Origin: Bog-473 sp963755375
Lineage (GTDB): Bacteria > Actinomycetota > Acidimicrobiia > Acidimicrobiales > RAAP-2
DNA: 64,000 nt
Assembly (NCBI GenBank): GCA_963755375.1
Contig: CAVWKG010000006.1
Coordinates: forward strand, 434,001-498,000
Reading direction: 5' to 3'
Position 1 is the first letter of the stretch; each line of letters begins with the position of its first letter. Below, piece by piece: positions 25,504 through 34,350 of this stretch. Made by a program: the position numbers and the translations under genes. The notes below the pieces were generated by a model. The model was not told the DNA's origin. It was given only the letters and a program-made list of their open reading frames with translations, and ran no database searches.

Positions 25504-27117
25504 ATGCTGCAGGAGCCCGAGCTTCGGCCTGAGGGCGCTTCCGGACGCGGCCGGCCTAAGAAAGCGACCGTCCGCCGCAACGTCGTGACGAACTATCTCG
25601 TGGCGGTGGTTCTTGTCGCGGTCGGCTTCATCACCACCCCGATTCTTACGCATCAGCTGGGCATCGTGCGTTACGGGGTGTGGGCGCTCATCGGTTCGCT
25701 CATCCCGTTCCTCGAGCTTCTCGAGCTCGGGTTTGCCAATGCCACCGTGCAATTCGTCAACCGGCATCTCGAGCTGGAGGACCACGACAAGATCGGTGAC
25801 ACGCTCAACACCTCTTTCCTGTGCCTTTCCATTCTCGGGATCGTCGCATTCGCGGGGGTGGTGGTGTTCGTGATCTTCCTTCCGGACCTCATCACGAGCA
25901 TTCCGAAGAGCTTGGTCGGCCAGGCGCAGTTCCTCCTCCTCATCCTTGCCTTCGACATGGCGCTTTCCATTCCGATGGACACCTTCGGTGGAGCGCTCTG
26001 TGCCATGGATCGATTCGACCTCGTGAACTACACCCTGATCATGGTCATGGTGGCGCAGGCGGTCGGCTGGGTCGTCGTCCTGTGGTTCCACGGCGGGCTC
26101 GTCGCGCTCGGAATTGTCACCGTGGCGATCAGCCTGGTGGGCCAGCTCTCGCGCCTACTCATGGTTCGCCATGTCTTGCCCTGGTTCCACCTCTCCTTCC
26201 GTCGCTTCGACTTCAGCCTCGTCAAATCGTTCACTTCGGCGTCGAGTTGGTACTCCATTCAGCAAATCTCCGACGCGGTGATCAGTCTCGCTGACGTCCT
26301 GATCGTCGGCGCCGCAGCAGGCGTGCGGGCGGCCGCCATTTATGCCGTCGCGCAGCGGCTCGGCCTCTTGCCGGTCCGGATCATCGAACCGCGGACGTAC
26401 GTCTTGTTCACGAAAGCGGGACAGCTGACGGCCCGGGGCGACCGCTCGGGGTTGGCGGAGAGTACCGACGAAGTGGTCCGTTTCGTCCAGTATCTGAGTG
26501 TCCCGACCGCCATCGCGCTGGGGTTCCTGGCCGGCCCGACCGTCGAAGCCTGGGTGGGCCCCCTCTACCACGAGGCGGCGCCGGTCATCGGGCTGCTCTG
26601 CCTCGCCGGGGTGATCCAGGCGTGGGCGCACACGGTCAGGACCGCGATCAACGGTTCGGGTCATCCGACACTGCCCGCAATCGTGTTCGGGATAGAGGCG
26701 GCGCTGCACGTGGTGCTCGGTGTCGTTCTGTCCGCCCGCTACGGCCCTCTGGGCATGGCCGAGGCCACCCTGATCGGTGTAGTCGTGATGGAAGGCATGA
26801 TCATGCTGCCGCTGGCGTACCGTCAGATTGGTGACTCCTTTCCCCGCTTGGTCTTCCGAGCCCTCCGCACCATGGGTCCGCCCGCGGCGATCACCGGTGG
26901 CCTGGCCTGGGTGTTGGGGCGCGGGGGAGGGCCATTGTTCGTCTTCACCGAGACGAACGGCCGCATCGTGGGACTGGCTGCCGTCGCCGGAGCGGGGATA
27001 GCGCTCATGGCCGTCTTCTTCGCTCTCCTCCTGGTGTGCTTGCCCTCCACCCAGCGCCGGCAGCTCCTCACCCGCACCCGCGTCTCGTTGGGCCAGTTCA
27101 CGGCCCGGCTGCACTAG
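25504..27117 (+). CDS. Wzx-type polysaccharide flippase (MATE/MOP fold)
   Basis: The ATG at 25504 lies 4 bases after the upstream stop. The 537-residue protein has 12-14 hydrophobic spans and the polysaccharide-transporter plan of the MOP superfamily: N-terminal VTNYLVAVVLVAVGFITTPI with a Gly-x-x-x-Tyr-Gly-x-Trp (GIVRYGVWALIGSLIPFLEL), typical of lipid-linked oligosaccharide flippases. It should move the undecaprenyl-linked repeat unit across the membrane for Wzy. With the preceding genes this completes a Wzx/Wzy-dependent pathway. Confidence 0.88.
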   Translation: MLQEPELRPEGASGRGRPKKATVRRNVVTNYLVAVVLVAVGFITTPILTHQLGIVRYGVWALIGSLIPFLELLELGFANATVQFVNRHLELEDHDKIGDTLNTSFLCLSILGIVAFAGVVVFVIFLPDLITSIPKSLVGQAQFLLLILAFDMALSIPMDTFGGALCAMDRFDLVNYTLIMVMVAQAVGWVVVLWFHGGLVALGIVTVAISLVGQLSRLLMVRHVLPWFHLSFRRFDFSLVKSFTSASSWYSIQQISDAVISLADVLIVGAAAGVRAAAIYAVAQRLGLLPVRIIEPRTYVLFTKAGQLTARGDRSGLAESTDEVVRFVQYLSVPTAIALGFLAGPTVEAWVGPLYHEAAPVIGLLCLAGVIQAWAHTVRTAINGSGHPTLPAIVFGIEAALHVVLGVVLSARYGPLGMAEATLIGVVVMEGMIMLPLAYRQIGDSFPRLVFRALRTMGPPAAITGGLAWVLGRGGGPLFVFTETNGRIVGLAAVAGAGIALMAVFFALLLVCLPSTQRRQLLTRTRVSLGQFTARLH

Positions 27118-27269
27118 GGTCCAGCAGTGGTGGTGGGGTTGCTTGGGGGCCGGCGTGTTACGCGGGCGCGGCGAGGGGGCGCGATTCCCCCGTGGGCGAA
27201 CGGCAGCGGACCGATGCCGCCCATCTCGTCCCCAGTCACCCGGCGCACGGCGACCCTGGAGTCGGTGGC

Positions 27270-29078
27270 GTGACGACCGAGACCTCTCCTTCGAACGCAA
27301 CGAGCGGCGTTGAGTCGGTTGCGCTCTGGCTCGGATCGCCCGAGAGACCGCTGTTCTCGTGGCTGGACCTTCCTGCCGGCGGTGAGGCCGCCGGCGTCGC
27401 CGTGCTGTGCCCGGCCATGGGACTGGAGTCGGCCTATTCGTCGCGCGCGCTGCGTGACCTGGCGCACTGTTTGGCTGCGTCCGGCTGGGCTGCGATTCGG
27501 GTCGACTACGCGGCGACGGGAGATTCCGCCGGCACGTGGACCGACCCCGACCTCGTCACGGAATGGCTGCGTGGCATTCGAGGTGCCATTGACTACGCTC
27601 GCGCACTCGGGACTCCGCGGGTCGCCGTGGTGGGCCTCCGGATCGGCGCCACACTCGTCGCCGCTGAACTGGCTCGCGGCGGTCCCGTGGACGACCTCGT
27701 GTTGTGGGACCCGTGCGTGACGGGCCGCGCCTTCCTGCGCGAGCAGCGTGCCCTCTGGGCCATCCTGCGCGACCAGGCCACCGAATGGGGACTTCTCAGC
27801 GAGGGTGAGGTGTGGGGCTCGGGGACCGGTGCCGAGGACGGGTCGACGGAGGGACCGGGTGTCGTGTTCTCGGCGGAGACCGTCGCCGCGCTCGAGCCAC
27901 TCGCGATCAGTCCGAGCGACCTGAGCGGAGCCTCCCGGGAGCTGGTGCTGGCCCGAAAGGAGAGGAAGCTCAACCGCGCGCTGGAGGAGCGGCAGGCACT
28001 GCCCAATGTCGAGGTTCTGCGGGTCGACGGGCAAGACGATCTACTCAATGTCACCGCCATCACACCGCAGCCGACGTTGGACCGCATGGTCGAGTGGCTG
28101 ACCGAATCCGGAGGGCCTGTCGTCCGTTTGGAGCAGGCGAAATCGTTGTCCACGGAGGCCCACCTGGCGAACGGCCCAGCCGGCGTGGTCGAACGGGCGG
28201 TCGAGCTCGGGCCCCTCGGCCTCTTCGGGATCCTCAGCGAACCGGAGGCACCCGTCGACCGGTCGGTGCCGACGGTCGTCCTTCTCAACCCGGGGCGGAT
28301 CGGGCACCATGGGCCAGCCCGGCTCTGGGTCGAGCTGGCGAGGAGGTGGGCCGCGGAGGGCGTGCCCTGCCTGCGCGTGGATCTGAGCGGGATCGGCGAC
28401 AGCCCGACGCGGCCAGGGCGGACCGAACTGGTCGAGTATCCGTCCGACGCCCTGGAGGATCTGGGCGACATCCGTCGAGCCGTCAGAAGCGAGGGGAGTG
28501 CGGCGCCCATCTTCGTGGGTCTGTGCTCGGGCTCCTATCACGCTGTCGAAGCAGCGCTCGCCGGGCCCACCGCGTCTGTGTGCCTGATCAATCCCGTCCT
28601 CGAGTACTCCCGATGGGGCGGGCACCCCTACCGGACGTTCGAGCCCGATGAAGGTTCGGACGGGCTCAGCGACCGGGAGGCCTGGGGCTCGACGCGTCCC
28701 TGGATGACGCGCGCCATGGTCCGGCTTGCGCCGCTCCGGAAGGTGACGCAGCGGCTCCCCGACGGCAGCCGGTGGTTCGTGAAACGACTGTTACTGACGG
28801 CATCGCCCGCCCGGACCCTGGGCCAGCTCGACCAGGCGGGCATCGATGTCCTGATCGTGACCGGCGAGAGAGAGAATCGTCTGATGCGCCGCGGTGAGGA
28901 GGGGAAGTTTCGCGCCTTGGAGCGCAAGGGTCGAGTGAAGATAGAGAGCATCCCCCACCTGGAGCACACGCTTTTCGAGCGGACCGGCCGCGACCAGGCG
29001 GCGGATCTGGTCCACGCATACGTCACCGGCCGCGTCGCCGACCTCGGCGGACGGGCCCTCCCCGGCGGCCGGCCGTGA
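27270..29078 (+). CDS. Double alpha/beta-hydrolase fusion related to exosortase-associated hydrolases 2 and 1
   Basis: The GTG at 27270 is preferred; the frame is open further upstream into the Wzx gene but that part lacks homology. The 602-residue chain holds two alpha/beta-hydrolase domains. Domain 1 (about 15-290) has VDYAATGDSAG and VAVVGLRIGATLVAAELA, then LVLWDPCVTGRAFL. Domain 2 (about 310-590) has VDLSGIGDSP and IFVGLCSGSYHAVEA, then CLINPVLEY. The nucleophile elbow is GLRIG in domain 1 (Arg where Ser is expected) and GLCSG in domain 2 (Cys). GLRxGALLA and GLCDAAS elbows are what I recall for exosortase-A-associated hydrolases 2 and 1, here fused. The role is probably acyl or ester modification of the polymer, by inference from location. 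Confidence 0.75.
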   Translation: MTTETSPSNATSGVESVALWLGSPERPLFSWLDLPAGGEAAGVAVLCPAMGLESAYSSRALRDLAHCLAASGWAAIRVDYAATGDSAGTWTDPDLVTEWLRGIRGAIDYARALGTPRVAVVGLRIGATLVAAELARGGPVDDLVLWDPCVTGRAFLREQRALWAILRDQATEWGLLSEGEVWGSGTGAEDGSTEGPGVVFSAETVAALEPLAISPSDLSGASRELVLARKERKLNRALEERQALPNVEVLRVDGQDDLLNVTAITPQPTLDRMVEWLTESGGPVVRLEQAKSLSTEAHLANGPAGVVERAVELGPLGLFGILSEPEAPVDRSVPTVVLLNPGRIGHHGPARLWVELARRWAAEGVPCLRVDLSGIGDSPTRPGRTELVEYPSDALEDLGDIRRAVRSEGSAAPIFVGLCSGSYHAVEAALAGPTASVCLINPVLEYSRWGGHPYRTFEPDEGSDGLSDREAWGSTRPWMTRAMVRLAPLRKVTQRLPDGSRWFVKRLLLTASPARTLGQLDQAGIDVLIVTGERENRLMRRGEEGKFRALERKGRVKIESIPHLEHTLFERTGRDQAADLVHAYVTGRVADLGGRALPGGRP

Positions 29079-29237
29079 ACGGGCTCCGCCGGGCGCCCTG
29101 TCCCGGCGAGGTTCCTCTGAACCCTACGGAGCTCCTCTCCGGCTCCTAGCATCGGTGTGGCCTGACGCCATGACCGGTTCCGCAAGGGGGTCGGCCGTGG
29201 GGAATGGCGACGGGGGTTTGGGGAAAGGGGATCGAAG

Positions 29238-31073
29238 ATGACGACGACAGCGGTGAGCGCACCCGTTCCCAAGCAGGGGCTGGCGAACGCCTTCGGAAGG
29301 CGTCAGCTCTACAAGTACCCGAATACGTGGCCGCGGCTCGGCTACCTGGCCATCGTCGTACTGACGACGATCATGCTGTACTACCTCTACTACGTGGAGG
29401 GGGCGGTCACGCCGCTGCTGCTGCCCTACTACCACATGTCGTTCCAGTTCTTCTTGTACCTGCTGGTGGTCTCCAATGCGATCGGCGCCTTCAGTGCGTT
29501 CATCGGGGGGCTCTCGGACAAGATCGGGCGCGCCAACCTCACGATCTACGGGACGCTGACTGTCGCCATCATTCAGCTCTTCGCCATTCCGCACATCCAC
29601 GACAAGTGGTGGTTTGCCGCGTCGTACTGCGTCATCGGCTTCGTGGAGGGCGTGATCCTCGTCTCGACACCAGCTCTGATGCGCGATTTCTCGCCGCAGA
29701 TGGGCCGTGGCGTCGCCATGGGTTTCTGGGCGCTCGGCCCCACCATGGGCGCCCTGGCTGCCAGCTTGGTGGCCACCCACACACTCACGCATCTCGCGCC
29801 GTGGCAGGACCAGTTCATCATCTCGGGACTCGTCTGCTTGGGCGTAGTCATCATCGCGTTCTTCTTCCTGCGCGAGCTTTCGCCACAGCTACGCGACCAG
29901 CTCATGGTGAGCGAACGCGAGCGCGCACTCGTCGAGGCGCGCGCCAAGGGCATCGACGTGCAGAAGGCCACCGCGCACCCGATCCGCTCCATGATGAAGC
30001 TCGACCTGATCGCCTCCTCCATCGCCATCTCGGTATTCCTGCTCTTCTATTACGCCTCGGTCAGCGTGCTCACGATCTACTGGGTGGTGACGTTCAACCG
30101 GACGACCCCACAGGCCAACGGGATCAACGTCTGGCTCGCCGCATTTCTCTCCGGCGGGCTTGTCGTGGCCGGCTTCCTGTCGGACTGGGCGCGGGTCCGC
30201 AAGCCGTTCATGCTCTTCGGGGCGATTTGCGCCATGGTGATGATGGGCTTCCTCATCGTGCAGACCGGCCACCCCCATACCGGCTACTACTCCAACGTCC
30301 TCGTGATCGTCCTGCTCGCCGTCTCGATTTCGCTGGCCTACGCCCCGTGGATGGCGAATTACACGGAGCAGGTCGAATCGCACAATCCGGCGCTGACCGC
30401 CTCGGGGCTCGCGGTGTGGGGATGGATCCTCCGCATCACGGTCGCGCTCTCGTTCCTGGTGCTGCCCTACGTGATCACCACCTCAACGGTTTTGGTGGAC
30501 AACCAGACCGCAGCGACGGCGTTGCAGGCGATCCAGGCCGCGGAGCCCTACGCCCCGTCCACGGCGCCGCCCGCATGCGCCACGACCCCCGCACCGGCCT
30601 CGGTGATCACCGGCCTGCAGGCCACGAAGGAGGCCGGGCCGCAGACGCTCGCCGCCCTTCTGAGCGCGTGCAATTCGACTCACAGTCTCACCCAGGCGTT
30701 GACCGCTGCCGGCGGCCTGGCGAACCCCCAGGTGCAAGGTCTGCTCGCCTACAACCCGCTCGCCAAGGCCATTCTGAACGGCCAGACGGTGAGCCAGTCC
30801 ACGATCAACGCCAAGGTGGGTGTGCACTCCCAAAACCTGGCCAGCCTCCTCGTGGCCGAGCAGAAGCTGGTGCCTGCGCAGAAGACCTCGCCGGGTGAGT
30901 GGCAGCGCTGGTGGGGGGTCTGTCTCGCCGGGCAGTTCGTCTTCGCGATCCTGGTCTTCTTCATGCGGGGCCGCTGGAGCCCGCGGGCGGCCCGCCGCGA
31001 CCACGCCGAGCATGATCAGATGGTCACCGAGGAGCTGGCCAAATTGGCCCGGGAACCCGCCGGCGTGGCCTGA
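29238..31073 (+). CDS. MFS transporter with a large extracytoplasmic loop before the last span
   Basis: The 611-residue protein is a major facilitator: the loop 2-3 motif reads GGLSDKIGRANLTIYG, and a repeat of it in the C-half reads GFLSDWARVRKPFML. Hydrophobic spans fill residues 35-420 and 559-577. Between them lies an unusual polar insert of about 140 residues (near 418-558), rich in Ala, Thr and Gln with two Cys (ACATT and SACNS), which should lie outside the membrane. Usual MFS proteins have about 400 residues. It is followed 88 bases later by an amidohydrolase, so it may import that enzyme's substrate. The substrate is unknown. Confidence 0.8.
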   Translation: MTTTAVSAPVPKQGLANAFGRRQLYKYPNTWPRLGYLAIVVLTTIMLYYLYYVEGAVTPLLLPYYHMSFQFFLYLLVVSNAIGAFSAFIGGLSDKIGRANLTIYGTLTVAIIQLFAIPHIHDKWWFAASYCVIGFVEGVILVSTPALMRDFSPQMGRGVAMGFWALGPTMGALAASLVATHTLTHLAPWQDQFIISGLVCLGVVIIAFFFLRELSPQLRDQLMVSERERALVEARAKGIDVQKATAHPIRSMMKLDLIASSIAISVFLLFYYASVSVLTIYWVVTFNRTTPQANGINVWLAAFLSGGLVVAGFLSDWARVRKPFMLFGAICAMVMMGFLIVQTGHPHTGYYSNVLVIVLLAVSISLAYAPWMANYTEQVESHNPALTASGLAVWGWILRITVALSFLVLPYVITTSTVLVDNQTAATALQAIQAAEPYAPSTAPPACATTPAPASVITGLQATKEAGPQTLAALLSACNSTHSLTQALTAAGGLANPQVQGLLAYNPLAKAILNGQTVSQSTINAKVGVHSQNLASLLVAEQKLVPAQKTSPGEWQRWWGVCLAGQFVFAILVFFMRGRWSPRAARRDHAEHDQMVTEELAKLAREPAGVA

Positions 31074-31161
31074 TCCGGCGCCCCTCCCATCTCCCCGTAG
31101 GCAGGAGCCGCATCCCAGCCCTTAGGGTTAGGCATCGACGCTGAGCAGGGAGGACCCACAG

Positions 31162-32328
31162 ATGGCTCTTGCACTTGATGGCCTGCGCGTCATCGACGCG
31201 GACACGCACCTGACCGAGGCCCACGACCTGTGGACCAAGCGGGCCCCGACCAAGTACGCGGAGCGGGTCCCCAGCGTCAAGATGATCGACGGTCGCCCGA
31301 TGTGGGTGGTCGACGGCTCGGAGATGGGCTTCGCCGGCGGCGGCGGCGTCATCGACCGTCAGGGCGGCAAGGGTCGGGCGCTCGAGGCGCTCTACGAATG
31401 GACCCTCGACGAGATCCACCTGGGCGCTTTCGACCCCAAGGCGCGTATCGAGGTGATGGACGATTCGGGGATCTGGGCGCAGATCTGTTTCCCGAACTCC
31501 ATCGGGCTCGGCGGTCAGGGGATCTCCGACGCGGTGAAAGACCCGGTGCTCCGGCTCGTGTGCGTGCAGATCTACAACGACGCCATGGCCGAGGTGCAGG
31601 CCGACTCGGGGCAGCGGCTGCTGCCCATGCCGGTGCTCCCGGCCTGGGACGTGGACGAGTGCGTCGCAGAAGCCAAGCGGGTGGCATCGCTCGACTTGCG
31701 GGGCGTCAACATGACCTCGGATCCCCAGGACGTCGGAGGTCCCGACCTGGCCAATCGGGCGTGGGACCCGCTCTGGGAGGTCTGTGCCGACCTGCACCTG
31801 CCCGTGCACTTCCACATCGGCGCCAGCCTGACCACCATGACCTACTTCGGCACGTACCCCTGGGAGTCCCAGGACGAGGACACCAAGCTGGCGATCGGCG
31901 GGACGCTGCTCTTCATCGGCAACGCCCGGGTGGTCACGAACATCATTCTGAGCGGCATGCTCGACCGGCATCCAAAGCTGCAGATGGTGTCGGTGGAGAG
32001 CGGGGTCGGTTGGATCCCGTTCATCCTGGAGGCGCTCGATTACGAGATGTCCGAAAACGCGCCCAAGCAGCTGGCCCACATGGAGCTGCTCCCGTCGGAG
32101 TATTTCAAGCGGAACCTGTTCGCCACGTTCTGGTTCGAGAAGAACAACGTGCCGGCCCTCATCGCGTCGGTCGGCGAGGACAGTGTCCTGTTCGAGACGG
32201 ACTTCCCGCACCCGACCTGCCTCTACCCCAAGCCGCTCGACACGGTGGCCGAGAAGATGTCGCTCCTCACCCCCGAGGTGCAGCGCAAGATCCTTGGAGA
32301 GAACGCCGCGAAGCTGTATCGGCTCTAA
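31162..32328 (+). CDS. Amidohydrolase-2 family metal-dependent hydrolase or decarboxylase
   Basis: The start is secured by GGGAGGA at 31147-31153. The 388-residue protein has the amidohydrolase-2 plan: an N-terminal metal-binding VIDADTHLTE, a central PVHFHIGAS, SVESGVGWIPF, and the C-terminal metal ligand in LFETDFPHP. Relatives include ACMSD-type and o-pyrocatechuate-type decarboxylases. The insert with FAGGGGVIDRQGGKG near residue 60 is typical of the long actinobacterial subgroup. With the MFS gene upstream it could form a small catabolic unit; the substrate is not predictable from sequence alone. Confidence 0.85.
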   Translation: MALALDGLRVIDADTHLTEAHDLWTKRAPTKYAERVPSVKMIDGRPMWVVDGSEMGFAGGGGVIDRQGGKGRALEALYEWTLDEIHLGAFDPKARIEVMDDSGIWAQICFPNSIGLGGQGISDAVKDPVLRLVCVQIYNDAMAEVQADSGQRLLPMPVLPAWDVDECVAEAKRVASLDLRGVNMTSDPQDVGGPDLANRAWDPLWEVCADLHLPVHFHIGASLTTMTYFGTYPWESQDEDTKLAIGGTLLFIGNARVVTNIILSGMLDRHPKLQMVSVESGVGWIPFILEALDYEMSENAPKQLAHMELLPSEYFKRNLFATFWFEKNNVPALIASVGEDSVLFETDFPHPTCLYPKPLDTVAEKMSLLTPEVQRKILGENAAKLYRL

Positions 32329-32422
32329 CGTTCGGGCCAGCCGAACACGCCGTTCGCGGCGCCGGTCCCTGGCCTCGCCGCGGCTCGGGCGACCCGGGCA
32401 CACTGATGAGCACAAGGGTCGT

Positions 32423-33407
32423 TCAACCCGCCCGCATCTTTGTCGATACGCGGACTACTCGAACCACGCCAATCGTCGCGGTCGCCATGGCAACGGCCAT
32501 CAGGGCGACCGTGGCGATGAGCCAAAGGTCCCACGGTGAGTTTGGGGCGCCGCCCGGGCTGGCGTTCAAGAAGCTAGGTGCTTCCGTCGCCATCGCTCCC
32601 CACCAGACCGCGGTGGCGCCGACCATGACCGCCATCGCACCGGCGACACCAACGGCCAATGCCGCCTCCGCGGTGAGAATCGCCGCGGGGAGTTCCACGC
32701 GCCCGCCTGCGGCAACCGCCACCACGGTCCACAGGGTCATGGTGATGACGATGAGACCGGCCCAGACCAAGACGAGCGCTGCGTACCAGTGGAGGCCGTT
32801 GTTGCGTTGATCCGACGTGAGGTGGTGGGCCTCCACGAGAACTACCACCGTTGGCGACGACTGTGAGTGCGGTGCAGGCGAGGGCCCGCGAGAAATGCCC
32901 ACGCACTGAACCCCAACCGCCAGCTCGCAGGAATCGCACGAAGGTCGGTACAGCGAGCAGCGCTCCTGCGATCACGAGGACGCCGGCCACTCCCGCCGCC
33001 GTCTGAAGCACCGTGAACGCGAGATCAGGCACGCGATGCGCGCCAGTGTCGTGCGGCAGTGCCTCGTCGAAGTGTTCCGAGAACTTGGCGAGGCTTGCGC
33101 CGGCGATCACGAAAATGGTCCAGGCGACGAGAACCACCAGCGCCCCGGCCCGCACGGCGTCGGGCGCCGGCGCAGAATCCCCGGTCAGTCCCGACTGCCT
33201 GGCCCGCTGTCGGAGTCCACCGGTCACAAGGCTGATCCGAACCTGAGGCGGGAGAGAGGCGCCGTACTCGTCATCGAGCAGGGTGACGAGTTCGTCCGCG
33301 TAGCGGGCGCGCCACGACTGCGGATACCACCGCAGGCGGGGGTCGCCGGTTCCTTCATTCGTGCCCACGTGAGAGTCCTTCGCTCCCGGTCCCTTCGCTC
33401 GCATCAC
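32423..33407 (-). pseudogene. Membrane protein of the PadR-partner type, frameshifted
   Basis: The N-terminal part (33407 down to about 32860) reads LRWYPQSWRARYADELVTLL, a motif typical of membrane proteins encoded next to PadR regulators, followed by spans at VRAGALVVLVAWTIFVIAG and TVLQTAAGVAGVLVIAG. After ACTALTVVA the frame turns into Gly/Pro/Ser-rich nonsense. Homology continues one base out of phase as TVVVLVEAHHL and then three more spans down to 32423 (ALVLVWAGLIVITMTLW, and two further). A single-base indel near 32850 restores a protein of about 327 residues. It overlaps the PadR gene by 4 bases, so the two are co-transcribed. It is either broken or a sequencing error. Confidence 0.7.
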
Positions 33408-33769
33408 GCCAGCCTCGGGCGTGGTGTCCGGACGATCTTGAGGCGCGCTTGTCCCACCCGGACGAGCTCACGCATCTGGGCGACGGAATCAGCGAGAACC
33501 TGGGAGCCGGCTGCCGTGATCCGGTACGGGCGACGGCGATCGTCGGACTCGAGCGGCTCGATGAGCCCGCGCTCTTCCAACCTGGTGATCGCCCCGTAGA
33601 GCGCCCCGGGACCGAGTTTCACACCGGCGAACTCCGCGATGTCCTTGATGAGGGCGTGTCCGTGTTTGGCGCCGCCGGCAAGGCTCATGAGGATCAGGGT
33701 CGGCGGGTCGTTCGACCGACGCCGGGATGGCGACTTTCCATCGACTTCAGCGGGACGCCCTGGTTGCAT
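33404..33769 (-). CDS. PadR-family transcriptional regulator
   Basis: The 121-residue product from the ATG at 33769 has the PadR winged helix: LILMSLAGGAKHGHALIKDI, then KLGPGALYGAITRLEERGLIE, then the wing with DDRRRPYRIT. Only a short C-terminal helix follows, so it belongs to the small PadR subfamily. A longer open frame reaches 33805 but would run through the operator-like repeats. The gene overlaps the downstream membrane-protein gene by 4 bases, the usual two-gene PadR module. TACGTAG repeats directly upstream of the start suggest that it represses itself. Confidence 0.88.
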   Translation of the reverse strand: MQPGRPAEVDGKSPSRRRSNDPPTLILMSLAGGAKHGHALIKDIAEFAGVKLGPGALYGAITRLEERGLIEPLESDDRRRPYRITAAGSQVLADSVAQMRELVRVGQARLKIVRTPRPRLA

Positions 33770-33783
33770 GCGGAGTACACTAC

Positions 33784-33812
33784 TACGTAGTACGTAGCTA
33801 CGCAATACGTAG
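33784..33812. promoter_or_regulatory. TACGTAG repeat array, probable PadR operator
   Basis: TACGTAG occurs at 33784-33790, 33791-33797 and 33806-33812, with TACGCAA at 33799-33805 between. Because CTACGTAG is its own reverse complement, the array contains several overlapping palindromes. It starts 14 bases upstream of the padR ATG, overlapping the expected promoter. Known PadR operators are palindromes with ATGT/ACAT-type ends, so this would be a divergent example. Confidence 0.55.
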
Positions 33813-33845
33813 CTTTCTTATGTCCGGAGGGCAGACCGTGCTGGA

Positions 33846-34157
33846 CTACGAGGGCGCCTCGCGACCGGTGTTGTGTGGGGGTGGATCGGTGCCCGGGACA
33901 CCACCGTCTCTCACGTGCTCCGTCCATTCAGTCCCCGACCAGTACCGATGCTCGTGTCGCCCCGAGGGGTCGATCAGCCAACCGGGAGCGATCCCGGTGA
34001 ACGTGACATCGCCGGACGGTGCGTCGACGGCGTCGGATGCTCGACTTGGAAAGGAGCCGTTGGTGAACGCGCTCGTGGCAGGCGAGCCCCGTGGCCGACC
34101 CCGACGACGCCGCTGAGAGGACAGCACCCGCATCGCGAAGAGGCCGAAGAAGATCAC
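33846..34157 (-). CDS. Membrane-anchored DUF2510 protein (5' end uncertain)
   Basis: The C-terminal half contains a DUF2510 domain: APGWLIDPSGRHEHRYWSG followed by TEWTEHVRDGG. The N-terminal part is a membrane span (IALVIFFGLFAMRVL) and a basic stretch RRRRGRPR. The listed start is a GTG within the hydrophobic segment; the frame stays open upstream (DTYYGHGSW) to about 34200 without a good start codon. The gene may therefore be truncated at its 5' end by the junction with the phosphoesterase remnant at 34214. Span-first and DUF2510-last is less usual. Function unknown. Confidence 0.6.
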   Translation of the reverse strand: MIFFGLFAMRVLSSQRRRRGRPRGSPATSAFTNGSFPSRASDAVDAPSGDVTFTGIAPGWLIDPSGRHEHRYWSGTEWTEHVRDGGVPGTDPPPHNTGREAPS

Positions 34158-34213
34158 CAGGGCGATCCAGGAACCGTGGCCGTAGTACGTGTCGCCATCG
34201 TAGCCTCGCGGGG

Positions 34214-34350
34214 CAACTGATGGTTTCGCCCGACGCGCGGCAGAACGCGGTGAGTAGCGCCCTGGTCGACCAGAGGTCGGTGGTGAAGTTCATCGAGCAC
34301 GACTGGAATGCCCCGCCACGAGTATTGGCGCAGGGAACTATGGATCCTCT
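34214..34350 (+). pseudogene. Remnant of a phosphoesterase (phospholipase C/acid phosphatase family) C-terminus
   Basis: This frame encodes LMVSPDARQNAVSSAL, then VDQRSVVKFIEHDWNAP and GTMD. That is the C-terminal block of PF04185 phosphoesterases, whose usual form is VISPxAKxNxVDHxxxDQxSVLxFIEDNW...GSFD. Nothing upstream encodes the catalytic part, and the frame decays downstream after VSGSC. It is therefore a gene fragment left by deletion or rearrangement, abutting the 5' edge of the DUF2510 gene on the other strand. Confidence 0.6.
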
